This document shows, piece after piece, positions 44,973 through 57,975 of a stretch of 64,000 nucleotides of DNA. The position numbers and the translations under genes are program-made. Position 1 is the stretch's first letter; the number at the start of each line of letters is the position of its first letter. This stretch comes from Merluccius polli (lineage: Eukaryota > Chordata > Actinopteri > Gadiformes > Merlucciidae): contig JAOPHQ010004641.1 of NCBI GenBank assembly GCA_030340625.1, positions 18,501-82,500 on the forward strand, read 5' to 3'. The notes beneath the pieces are model-generated. The model made no database searches. It was given only the letters and a program-made list of their open reading frames with translations, and was not told the DNA's origin.

Positions 44973-46055
44973 CTGCAGCGCAAAACAACACGAAGTTGGT
45001 CAACAAAACCACATTTCAAATAATGGGAAATTAAAACGCATTTTAGCTCTTTAAAATGGCACATTTATCGTGTTGTTCAACAATGTATGCCAACAAATTA
45101 GTCAAAATATGTCTGATAATCTTTGTCATTTAGCAGACGGTCCATTGGTTTTTACAGAGCAGGTAGTCTTGCTCTTGGATGCCTGGGGATCGAACCCAGA
45201 ACCTTTCGGCTGGGAGTCAAACAACCTGACCACAAAACTATCCGTCCCATCCTCCATCTGAACTTACAGGGCCCCTATTTTAGCACCAGGTGTGATGTTT
45301 TGAGTTCAACTGGCTTGTATTGGCTAATCCAGTGGTTCTCAACCGGTCTCGCCTCAGGACCCGCATGTGTCTTCAGTCATTAAGTCACGACCCAAAAATT
45401 AAAAAAATGTATTTACCAATATTGTAGTAATCAACAATGCCTTCATCTATTGTTAAAAACACGGAGCAAACAAAAAGCTGCGACAGTTGGGGCTAAACTC
45501 AATTAAATAGTAAGCCATTGAAAGATGAATTAACATTAAACCATTAGTTAATTCATTAAACCGTTAGTTAATTCATTAAACCATTAGTTAATTCATTAAA
45601 CCGTTAGTTAATTCATGGGCTTCTTTCAAAAGTTGAAGGTTTGGCACATCTCAGCTCTGTGCCCCACTCAAAATGCCCTCAAGACCCACTTATGGGTCGC
45701 GACCCACCAGTTGAGAATCACTGGGCTAATCCACATCCCACCTGGTGGTAGAGTTGGGGCCCTTTCCATCTAAATGCACCAAACATCGGGTTTGGTAGAA
45801 GAAGAGGTTCTGGGTAAGTTCCCTCTACAGCACAACGTGTTGGACTTGGAGGTCACGTTTCTGTTTCTTACACAAAGTCGGTCTCCTCTCGCAGCTGAGC
45901 GACGGGCTGGAAGACCATGGCCCTGCGGCGCATCCCCAGCAGACAGGCGCTGTCCTCCGAGTTAGCGAACACTCGGCCTGCACACGGGGACACGGTCAGT
46001 ACACACACACACACACACACACACACTAACACTGCCTGCATACGGGGCCACGGTC

Positions 46056-46091
<36 letters not shown>

Positions 46092-46213
46092 CACTGCCTG
46101 CATACGGGGACACGGTCAACACACACACACACACACACACACTGCCTTGTTTTGCTATACTGTACAGCCTTCATGTGAGGACATTTCTGAATGTGAGTGT
46201 TTGTGATATGCAC

Positions 46214-46253
<40 letters not shown>

Positions 46254-46420
46254 ATACCTTCTTTGTAGGTGTCCTTCAGCTTGGTTGTGATCCACTGCAT
46301 GGCCTTAGCGGCCACCTTGGTGCCGAAGTTCCTGTCGAACGGAGAGGGAGCGCCCCCCTGTGGAGAACATCCATATCAACATCAGTAACCGTCCATACTC
46401 ACCAATAAACGGATCAATAA

Positions 46421-46472
<52 letters not shown>

Positions 46473-47135
46473 AAGTAGGGGCAGTCAGGGTGTCTCCCAG
46501 CTGTCTGACAGGATCCCTACATACGAGTCTCGCTCTGAACGCTCCTTGGTGAGACTTACACACAATGACATCCAGACAACATAAAGACAAAGGTTTTATT
46601 TCTCTGTAAGGATCCTTTCCGTCATGTTGTCAGACACTAATATTCACTAATATTATTGAGCCTGTCAGTGGCTAAATAAGCACTTTTAGAGGGCCTACAT
46701 TGACGGGGTGCTCATGCCTATAGTTTTACATTTCTCTCGCTCAACACTGGACAAACTGCAATAAATGTAGCATTCGTCCCTGAGACCCAAAATGATGAGA
46801 AAATAGAGTCCAGGTTGGAAAATCCTCAAGTTATTAAGTTATTACTTAAGTATAGTAGAAGTACTACAGTAGTGTTATCGTAGTAGTAGTACAGTAGTAG
46901 TACTATAGTAGGAAAGTAGTAGTAGTACAGTAGTAGTACTATAGTTGTAATAAAGTAGTAGTAGTATAGTAGTAATACTATAGTAGTAGTAAAGTAGTAG
47001 TAGTATAGTAGTAGTACTATAGTAGTAATAAAGTAGTAGTAGTATAGTAGTAGTACTATAGTAGTAGTAAAGTAGTAGTAGTATAGTAGTAGTACTATAG
47101 TAGTAATAGTAGTAGTACTATAGTAGTAGTAAAGC

Positions 47136-47169
<34 letters not shown>

Positions 47170-47944
47170 TAGTAGTAGTAGTACAGTAGTAGTACTATAG
47201 TAGTAGTAAAGTAGTAGTACTATAGTAGTAGTAGTACAGTAGTAGTACTATAGTAGTAGTAAAGTAGTAGTACTATAGTAGTAGTAAAGTAGTAGTAGTA
47301 TAGTAGTAGTAAAGTAGTAGTAGTATAGTAGTAGTACTATAGTAGTAGTAAAGCAGTAGTAGTAGTAGTAGTACTATAGTAGTAGTAAAGTAGTAGTACT
47401 ATAGTAGTAGTAAAGTAGTAGTAGTACAGTAGTAGTACTATAGTAATAGTAAAGTAGTAGTACTATAGTAGTAGTAGTATTAGTAGTACAGTAGTAGTAC
47501 TATAGTAGTAGTATAGTAGTAGTAGTATAGCAGTAGTACTATAGTAGTAGTATAGTAGAAGTATAGTAGTAGTAGTAGTAGTAGTAGTGCTATAGTATTA
47601 CTATAGTAGTAGTTTAGTAGTAGCAGTATAGTAGTACTATAGTAGTAGACTAGTAGAAGTATAGTAGTAGTAGTATAGTAGTAGTTTAGTAGTAGTACTA
47701 TAGTATTACTATAGTAGTAGACTAGTAGTAGTATAGTAGTAGTATGTAGTATTACTATAGTATTACTATAGTATTACTATAGTAGTAGTATAGTAGTAGT
47801 GCTATAGTATTAGTAGTAGTATGTAGTAGTACCTGCTGCATGTGTCCCAGGACGTTCTTCCTACAGTCGAACACTCCCTTCCCCTCCTCAGAGTACAGCT
47901 GGTAGATGAAGTCTGTAGTGAAGTTCTCATTACTGTTCTCATTC

Positions 47945-48029
<85 letters not shown>

Positions 48030-49985
48030 CAAACACACACACACACACACACACAGTACAAACACAATACAGACACACACAGCACAGACACACACACCGT
48101 ACAGATACACACAAACACACACACAAACATTATTTAGCATTACTCATTACTGTTCAATATATTTACCACTATTTATGATTTTATTTGTTATGTAACTTCT
48201 AGCTACATAATGTAGCTTCTAGCTACGTAATGTAACTTCTTGATTGATTGATGTAACTTCTAGCTATGTAATGTAACTTCTAGCTACAAAATGTAACTTC
48301 TAGCTATGTAATGTAACTTCTAGCTACAAAATGTAACTTCTAGCTACGTAATGTAACTTCTAGCTACGTAATGTAGCTTCTAGCTACAAAATGTAACTTC
48401 TAGCTACGTAATGTAACTTCTAGCTACGTAATGTAGCTTCTAGCTACAAAATGTAACTTCTAGCTATGTAATGTAACTTCTAGCTACAAAATGTAACTTC
48501 TAGCTATGTAATGTAACTTCTAGCTACAAAATGTAACTTCTAGCTACGTAATGTAACTTCTAGCTACAAAATGTAACTTCTAGCTACGTAATGTAACTTC
48601 TAGCTACGTAATGTAACTTCTAGCTACGTAATGTAACTTCTAGCTACGTAATGTAACTTCTAGCTATGTAATGTAACTTCTAGCTACAAAATGTAACTTC
48701 TAGCTATGTAATGTAACTTCTAGCTACGTAATGTAGCTTCTAGCTACAAAATGTAACTTCTAGCTACGTAATGTAACTTCTAGCTACGTAATGTAGCTTC
48801 TAGCTACAAAATGTAACTTCTAGCTATGTAATGTAACTTCTAGCTACAAAATGTAACTTCTAGCTATGTAATGTAACTTCTAGCTACGTAATGTAACTTC
48901 TAGCTACGTAATGTAACTTCTAGCTACGTAATGTAACTTCTAGCTACGTAATGTAACTTCTAGCTACATAATGTAACTTCTAGCTACATAATGTAGCTTC
49001 TAGCTACGTAATGTAGCTTCTAGCTACAAAATGTAACTTCTCGCTACGTAATGTAACTTCTAGCTACAAAATGTAACTTCTAGCTACATAATGTAGCTTC
49101 TAGCTACAAAATGTAACTTCTAGCTACGTAATGTAACTTCTAGCTGCAAAATGTAACTTCTAGCTACGTAATGTAACTTCTAGCTACGTAATGTAACTTC
49201 TAGCTATGTAATGTAACTTCTAGCTATGCAATGTAACTTCTAGCTACATAATGTAACTTCTAGCTACAAAAAGTAACTTCTAGCTGCATAATGTAGCTTC
49301 TAGCTACGTAATGTAACTTCTAGCTACAAAATGTAGCTTCTAGCTACGTAATGTAGCTTCGAGCTACGTAATGTAACTTCGAGCTACGTAATGTAACTTC
49401 TACCTACAAAATGTAACTTCTAGCTATGTAATGTAACTTCTAGCTATGTAATGTAACTTCTAGCTATGTAATGTAACTTCTAGCTACATAATGTAACATC
49501 TAGCTACATAATGTAGCTTCTAGCTACATAATGTAACATCTAGCTACATAACGTAGCTTCTAGCTACATAATGTAACTTCTAGCAATGTAATGTAACTTC
49601 TAGCTACAAAATGTAGCTTCTAGCTACGTAATGTAACTTCTAGCTACGTAATGTAACTTCTAGCTACGTAATGTAACAGCCTGTCAGACTGTTATGAGCC
49701 TGTATCCGTGTGATATTGTATCTGTTGTGTGTGAATTACTGCAAAAAATGTCTGATGATAACAGCCTGGTAATAATGTGCGTGACATGATTCATAATCCT
49801 TCCCTCCAACCAAGAGGCTCGTAAAACAGAGAGCTGACGACTTTTGTTCAAAGTGAGAACGACATCACAGCAGGGGTCACCTTCACGTGCACGCCAGGTC
49901 CTCACTGTGCACGTGCCTACTGTAGCACAGTAGGCACGTGCACGGCAGCAGCATCACAACACACACACACACACACACACATGTG

Positions 49986-50033
<48 letters not shown>

Positions 50034-50453
50034 GTCCTACATTCTCCCACACTGCGGCCTGAAGACGCAGTGCTCTAACACATCTGCTCTCTCCTCTCTC
50101 CTCCCCTCTCTGCTTTTTCCTCCCCTCTCTCCTCTCCTCGCTCCTCTCCTCCTCCCTCCTCTCCTCCCTCCTCTCCTCTGTCCTCTCCTCACCTCTCCCC
50201 TCTCCTATCCTCTCCTCCCCTCTCTTCTCTCCTCTCCTCAGAACAGAAACCAGACCATCTCCAAGCTATCCCAGCATGCACCCTTTCTCTCAGCTGCCTC
50301 TCATGCACTTTCTCCACTGCTAAACAGAAAGCCGAAGGGTTAAAGTTAAACACTTCACACCGGTGCTTTTATTTATGGCTCTGCGGGATTCTGGGGATCT
50401 TTATCCTGTGAAGATGTGTCATACAAATGAACATATATATTATATATGTTCTA

Positions 50454-50497
<44 letters not shown>

Positions 50498-53400
50498 ACA
50501 TATATATTATATATGTTCTATATTATATTATTATTATTATTATTATTATATAGAACATATATATTATATGTATGTTCTATTGTTATTATTGTTATTATTG
50601 TTATTATTATTATTATTATTATTATTTAGAACATATATATTATATATGTTCTGTATTATTATTATATTTATTATTATTATTATTATTATATCGAACATAT
50701 ATATTATATATGTTCTATATTATTATTATTATTATTATATAGGACATTTATATTATATATGTTCTATATTATTATATTATTATTATATACTGTATATGAA
50801 CCTCCTCAACTAGTCTGTCATACATGAACCAGAGAACGCAGCAGGAAAGACCAAGCGGCCATCCGTCGAGTAGTTCTCCATTTATAGAGGAGAGCGAGCG
50901 TAACCAACGGCAACGTATAGAGACCCATGGTGGACCAACACAGAACCATCCTTCAACCTTAATGTGGACCTTCAAGGACAGTCTGGGTCCAAGTAGGTAT
51001 CTTTTTGCACGTTTTGTAGTTGTTGTTCTTGTTTTTAATCTCTTTCTGATTCTACTACTGTCCTGCTGTGACACCCAGACTTTACCATCAGAGATGAATA
51101 AAGTACTCTCTTATCTCCTCTTCTCTCATGGTAAAAGTATGAACCCTCCTCTCACCTGAGCACCAGGCCCCTCTGGATGCTGGTCTTCATCTTCTCCGTG
51201 AGATGCTCCACGTTGGCCTGAAGAAAGGGCAGAGAGAGAGCCGTCAGACCGTCCTTGCTCCCCACGATGCCAGAGCTACTGCTGCCCTCTCAGCGCTCCC
51301 AGGGTGCAGTGCCGGGTCCTCACCACTAGGGGCTGCTCCTGCTCTACCTGGAGTTAACCCTGTGCTGTTGCACTGAACCTATAAGCAGGGCTGCACATAA
51401 CTTTTTTAGTGAGTTACTCATTTGAGTACCAGGAGATGGTGTTCGGTACGCACTCCACACGTAGCGTCGTTTCGATAATGATTTTTTTTGCAGGTGGGGA
51501 AACGCAGAAGTAGTACATATACACGTGTAGTTTTATTTTGATGACCTGATGGTGAGTTACGCAAAAGCGCTGTAGTGGCACAAGTGACGTTACGCATCGC
51601 TGATTATGGGCGCGCATGCGTACTTGCGTACCAGTTATGTGCACCCCTGCCTATAAGTCCATCCACCTTTAAATATGTTCACTTGTTTAGGCTGCTGGGA
51701 CTCACTCATTTATATTCTTCAACATGTATACTGTGCTGTTAGGTTAAATGTATTGTTTCTTGTAAGTTGGCATATAATATGAAAACTTTTTTTTTTTAAA
51801 GATACATCAAATAAATATATACTGAATAAAAAGGCGAGGAATAAATCTGTCCCCATATGATAAAATGTGTCAGTTACACACTGTTACTCAGAGTGTGTAT
51901 TACAGTGTGTATTACAGTGTGTGCTACAGTGTGTATTAACAGTGTGTATTAACAGTGTCTATTACAGTGTCTATTACAGTGTATACTAACAGTGTGTACT
52001 ACAGTGTGTATTACAGTGTGTATTACAGTGTGTACTACAGTGTGTACTGCAGTGTGTATTACAGTGTGTATTACAGTGTGTATTACAGTGTGTACTACAG
52101 TGTGTACTGCAGTGTGTATTACAGTGTGTACTACAGTGTGTATTACAGTGTGTACTACAGTGTGTACTGCAGTGTGTATTACAGTGTGTATTAACAGTGT
52201 CTATTACAGTGTATACTAACAGTGTGTATTACAGTGTGTACTACAGTGTGTATTACAGTGTGTATTACAGTGTGTACTACAGTGTGTATTAACAGTGTGT
52301 ATTAACAGTGTCTATTACAGTGTATACTAACAGTGTGTACTACAGTGTGTATTACAGTGTGTATTACAGTGTGTACTACAGTGTGTACTGCAGTGTGTAT
52401 TACAGTGTGTATTACAGTGTGTATTACAGTGTGCGCTACAGTGTGTATTACAGTGTGTATTACAGTGTGTACTACAGTGTGTATTACAGTGTGTATTACA
52501 GTGTGTCCTACAGTGTGTATTACAGTGTGTATTACAGTGTGTACTACAGTGTGTATTACAGTGTGTATTACAGTGTGTACTACAGTGTGTACCACAGTGT
52601 GTATTACAGTGTGTATTACAGTGTGTATTACAGTGTGTACTACAGTGTGTGTAGACAGGTTGACCTCTGACCTGCAGCTCCCTGATGTCGAAGGGTTCTT
52701 CGTAGATGTAGACGGCGTCGGCTCCGGCCGCCAGCCCCCCCACGTTGGCCAGGTAACCACAGTAACCACCCATCGTCTCGATGATGAACACGCGGCGCTT
52801 TGTACCGCTGGCAGACTGCTTGATGCGGTCACACGTCTGGAACACACACACACACACACATGTTCGTACACACACACACACACACATGTTCGTACACACA
52901 TATACACACACAGACACGCACACACACACACGTTCGTACACACACACACACACACACGTTTATACAAATCTAAATAGGCACAGTACTCACATGCAGCGCA
53001 TGCAGGACTCACACACAACATGCTAGACATGCGTGGGTCAACTGTATGTGCAAATCAGTGTTCATAACTAATAATAATGATAATTAACTATGAATAACTT
53101 CCACTCTCAGAGAGGTGGGAGTCTATCCCATAAGCAGCTAACCGATTTTTTAATTTGTAATTTTATTTTTTTTCGTCGTTCTGGGTATTACATGTTGTCA
53201 AAACCAAAAAACACAAAACTATATCTGCAGATATTGTTGTACCCAGTAGCACCGCAGACGCCCCTCACTACACCCGGGTCCCAGTAGCACCGCAGACGCC
53301 CCTCACTACACCCGGGTCCCAGTAGCACCGCAGACGCCCCTCACTACACCCGGGTCCCAGTAGCACCGCAGACGGCCCCTCACTACACCCGGGTCCCAGT

Positions 53401-56400
53401 AGCACCGCAGACGGCCCCTCACTACACCCGGGTCCCAGTAGCACCGCAGACGGCCCCTCACTACACCCGGGTCCCAGTAGCACCGCAGACGGCCCCTCAC
53501 TACACCCGGGTCCCAGTAGCACCGCAGACGGCCCCTCACTACACCCGGGTCCCAGTAGCACCGCAGACGGCCCTCACTACACCCGGGTCCCAGTAGCACC
53601 GCAGACGGCCCTCACTACACTCCAGTTCCTCCCGCTATCCACTTCACATTTCCAGATTTGGCGCGGTGGCAGCAGGGGGGGCGTTTCCTTAGCGCCTTCT
53701 CTGGCGTTTCCGTGACGACCTACCTCCACGATGGCGTTGAGCGCGGTGTCGGCTCCGATGGTGAGGTCCGTCCCGGGGACGTTGTTGCTGATGGTTGTGG
53801 GCAGTACGCAGAGCGGTATGCAGAACTCGACGTGTTGCCCACGCAGCTCGTACAGCTCCAGCACACACTCAAGCGCCTGGCGGGCGTCATGCAGGGTTAC
53901 ACCACCAGGGGGCAGACCATACACACACACACACACACACTGCGCTGTGCTGAGCTGTGTGTGTTGCGTAAGGCAGGGTTCGACCGCCAGGCGGCGGACT
54001 GTGTTGCAGCGCCGGAGGCGTGGCCTCGGGGTCTGTGTTGATAAGGCCGGAGGGCCTGTGTGTGTTGGCTTGTGTCTCAGGACACTTCTACAGAGTTCGA
54101 AGGTGTCTATTGGTGGGCGGCTCTCTCCATGTGATCGCGGTTCTGGCTTCCCATTGGTGGAGAGACGTGGAGGCGGGGCTTGTGACACGGTTGAAGTGGC
54201 AAGAAATTCACACTTAGAACGCAAATGTTACACATCCCCCATGCACCATGAAATGATTATTTTAAAGCCACAGGTTGTCGGGTAGAAAGTAAGAAAACGG
54301 GGCGCAGAAGAAATTACCAGAAGCTTCAGAGAGGATCAAGAGCACCATGACAAGAAAGACAATAAATAGTCCCTGTTTTTATCTTTCAGACTTTACCTGT
54401 TTAGATTAATAGACTCTAAAAAGGTATTTCAACATCCTTGAAGTACAGCTAGAGAGATATACAACTAAATCACCACTATTTAACCGCCCCAGTAAACCCA
54501 GAGAGTGAACTATAAGAAGACCTTTACTTTGTTAACCCCATAGCCCCGCCTCTAACAGGAAGTCCAGCTGGTCATGGTGTGTTGACCCCTCATATGTCAT
54601 TTGTTTACAACACAAACACACTGGTGGGAAAGGGTCGTCAAGGGCAACCAGCGCTGACATGATGTCGTCGTACCGAACCACGTTTACCCTGGAGGTCTGT
54701 TAACCAGCTAGCCTCTGGCGCTAAACCACACACATCACTGAGCTGCATGAGGCTATCAGCTAAGCTAGGCTGCCTGGCTAATAGCCTAGCTGTTGTCAGC
54801 CAACTTGGGCTAATAATTCTGAGATTCTGCCGAGTCAGACTGGACCCCGACAGACACACCTGGGGTTTGTTCATGTAGAAGCACAACGTATGGCTGCTGT
54901 GAGCTGGTGTTTACACCGTCAACACGGACGCTAACCTGCTGTGAAGCTGCAGTCCACTTTGTACCATGAAGACCCACAGGAGCCAAGTTCAGGGTTCAGT
55001 ATGAAGCCAGACTGGACAAGATGGTGGATCTAGCAGGACTCGGCCCAGGTCTGAGACTGACTTTTGGGATGTTCGTTGTCATCGAGACTAGACTTCACCC
55101 TTTACCCATAGTTCCTTTCTACTAAAGTACATCTTATCTTTAACCCCCCCCCCCCCCCCCCAGATAAACATGTGATGCTGGTTGATGCCAGAGACCAGCT
55201 GTAAGCGAACCCTGAACCAAGTCAAGCCAAGAGGGCCAAACTGGACCAAGCTGGGCCAAACCAGGCAAAACCTGACCAAGCCAGATCAAGCTGGCCAAAC
55301 TGGACCAAACTGGATCCAACCAGACCCAACCAGACCCAACCGGGCCGTTGGAACACCAACTTACTTGCGTAATGGCGTTCAGGGCGGTGTCGGCCCCAAT
55401 GCTGAGGTCCGAGCCCGGTATGTTGTTGGACACGGTGGCCGGCACCATGACCATGGGGACACAGAACTCACTAAACTTCTCCCTAGCTCCGGAAAGCTCC
55501 AGAAGCCCCAGGTAGGCCTGCAGAGGTGGGAGGAGCAAGGGGTGTGACACCATCACCAGAGAGCAGAGGACCGAGAGGGTGGAGGGAAGATGGTGGTGGT
55601 GGAGGTGGTGGTGGTGGTGGGAGGAGCCGGTAGGTTACAATGGTGGAGTGATGGTTGATGGTAGTGAGGGTAGAAATGATAGAGATGGTAAATGTTAGAG
55701 ATGTCAGATGATAGAGATGTAAGAGATGTTAGATGATAGAAATGTTAGATGATAGAGATGTTAGAGATGTTAGATGATAGAGATGTTACAGGTGTTAGAT
55801 GATAGAGATGTTACAGGTGTTAGACGATAGAGATGTTACAGATGTTAGACGATAGAGATGTTACAGATGTTAGATGATAGAGATGTTACAGATGTTAGAT
55901 GATAGAGATGTTACAGATGTTAGATGATAGAGATGTTACAGATGTTAGATGATAGAGATGTTACAGATGTTAGATGATAGAGATGTTACAGATGTTAGAT
56001 GATAGAGATGTTACAGATGTTAGATGATAGAGATGTTACAGATGTTAGAGGATAGAGATGTTACAGATGTTAGATGATAGAGATGTTACAGATGTTAGAT
56101 GATAGAGATGATACAGATGTTAGAGGATAGAGATGTTACAGATGTTAGATGATAGAGATGTTACAGATGTTAGATGATAGAGATGTTACAGATGTTAGAT
56201 GATAGAGATGTTACAGATGTTAGATGATAGAAATGTTACAGATGTTAGATGATAGAGATGTTACAGATGGTAGATGATAGAGATGTTACAGATGTTAGAT
56301 GATAGAGATGTTAGAGATGTTAGATGATAGAGATGTTAGAGATGATAGAGACGTTACAGATGTTAGATGATAGAGACGTTACAGATGGTAGATGATAGAG

Positions 56401-57675
56401 ACGTTACAGATGTTAGATGATAGAGATGTTACAGATGGTAGATGATAGAGATGTTACAGATATTAGATGATAGAGATGTTAGAGATGTTAGATGATAGAG
56501 ATGTTAGAGATGTTAGACGATAGAGATGTTACAGATGTTAGATGATAGAGATGTTACAGATGTTAGATGATAGAGATGTTACAGATGGTAGATGATAGGT
56601 AGAGACAGATGCAACCCCAGCGTGGGAGGAGCCAGAATAGGGAAGAGCCCAGCTAATCACGGACGGTGAAACTAGGGAAGAAGACTCGGAGAGAGCTGGG
56701 GATGTGATATATGATACATGTGATATGGTGTAGGTTATGATACCATAGGATATGCTATCTAAACGCTAGCTGGGTGGGGAAACTGAATGTGGACTAAGGC
56801 TCATATGATATATAATGTATGATATGAGATGTTATATGGTAGGATATGATATATGATATGATGTAAACAAACATTTCAGCTGAATGGGGTTAAATGATGA
56901 GATGGGTGAACTGTCAAACAACAGAACTGAACACAAGACGTTATTAACAATATCACCACTAGAAACACACTTCTACACACTGCACAGACAATAGAGGAAG
57001 AACAGTTAGCATTAGCAGCTAGCTCCTAGCACAAACATAGCATGTCATTTCCAAGGATAATAGCAGCTAGCTCCTAGCATCAACGATGCATTTAGTTCTC
57101 ATGGCTAAGAGCAGCTAGCTCCTAGCATCAACGATGCATTTAGTTCTCATGGCTAAGAGCAGCTAGCTCCTAGCATCAACGATGCATTTAGTTCTCATGG
57201 CTAAGAGCAGCTAGCTCCTAGCATCAACGATGCATTTAGTTCTCATGGCTAAGAGCAGCTAGCTCCTAGCATGAACAACGCATTCAGTTCTCATGGCTAA
57301 GTGCAGCTAGCTCCTAGCATCAACAACGCATTTAGTTCTCATGGCTAAGAGCAGCTAGCTCCTAGCATGAGCGCAGCATGTTGTTGTAGCGGTGGAGGGT
57401 TACGTACCTCGAAGCCCCCGATGACCAGCATGGCGTTAATGTTGTGGATTCTGATCTGCTCCGCAATCTTTTCCGCATGTTTAGCAGGAAGTGTCCTGGA
57501 AGAGGAACACAATGTGTTTATTGATCACTAATGACTTACAGACCGGGAGGACCGGAGCGCGAGGTCCAACCGGGTCTACTGGGACCGCTCACCTTTTTGT
57601 CCCCAGCAGGGATCCACCCTGGCCGGTCCACCCGCCCACATCTCCCCACTTGATCTCCTTAATCTGCTCGGAGAC

Positions 57676-57716
<41 letters not shown>

Positions 57717-57782
57717 CATTAAGGAGCAGTTAGGGGTTAGAGAGTACAGAGACAGTGGATATATACTGTATATACATATACA

Positions 57783-57852
<70 letters not shown>

Positions 57853-57933
57853 GAAGCAGTGTATTTATAGTCCAGCTATCTGTTATCTGCTATCTGTCGC
57901 TACACTCCAGACCAACACAGACACCAGTATGAC

Positions 57934-57975
<42 letters not shown>

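Noticed and set aside
47755..48195. Cys/Val- and His/Thr-repeat frames
   Set aside because: Translations of (CA)n/(GT)n microsatellites.
48184..49676. CRISPR-like regular array
   Set aside because: The 20-bp units are contiguous with no unique spacers, and the DNA is vertebrate.
52302..53030. Long frames on both strands (up to 242 codons)
   Set aside because: Mostly translations of the 12-bp minisatellite and CA runs; only 52672-52836 on the minus strand is a real pfkp exon.
53577..54224. Single 215-codon minus-strand gene
   Set aside because: Only its middle part (53724-53876) is an exon; the rest runs through intron and minisatellite.
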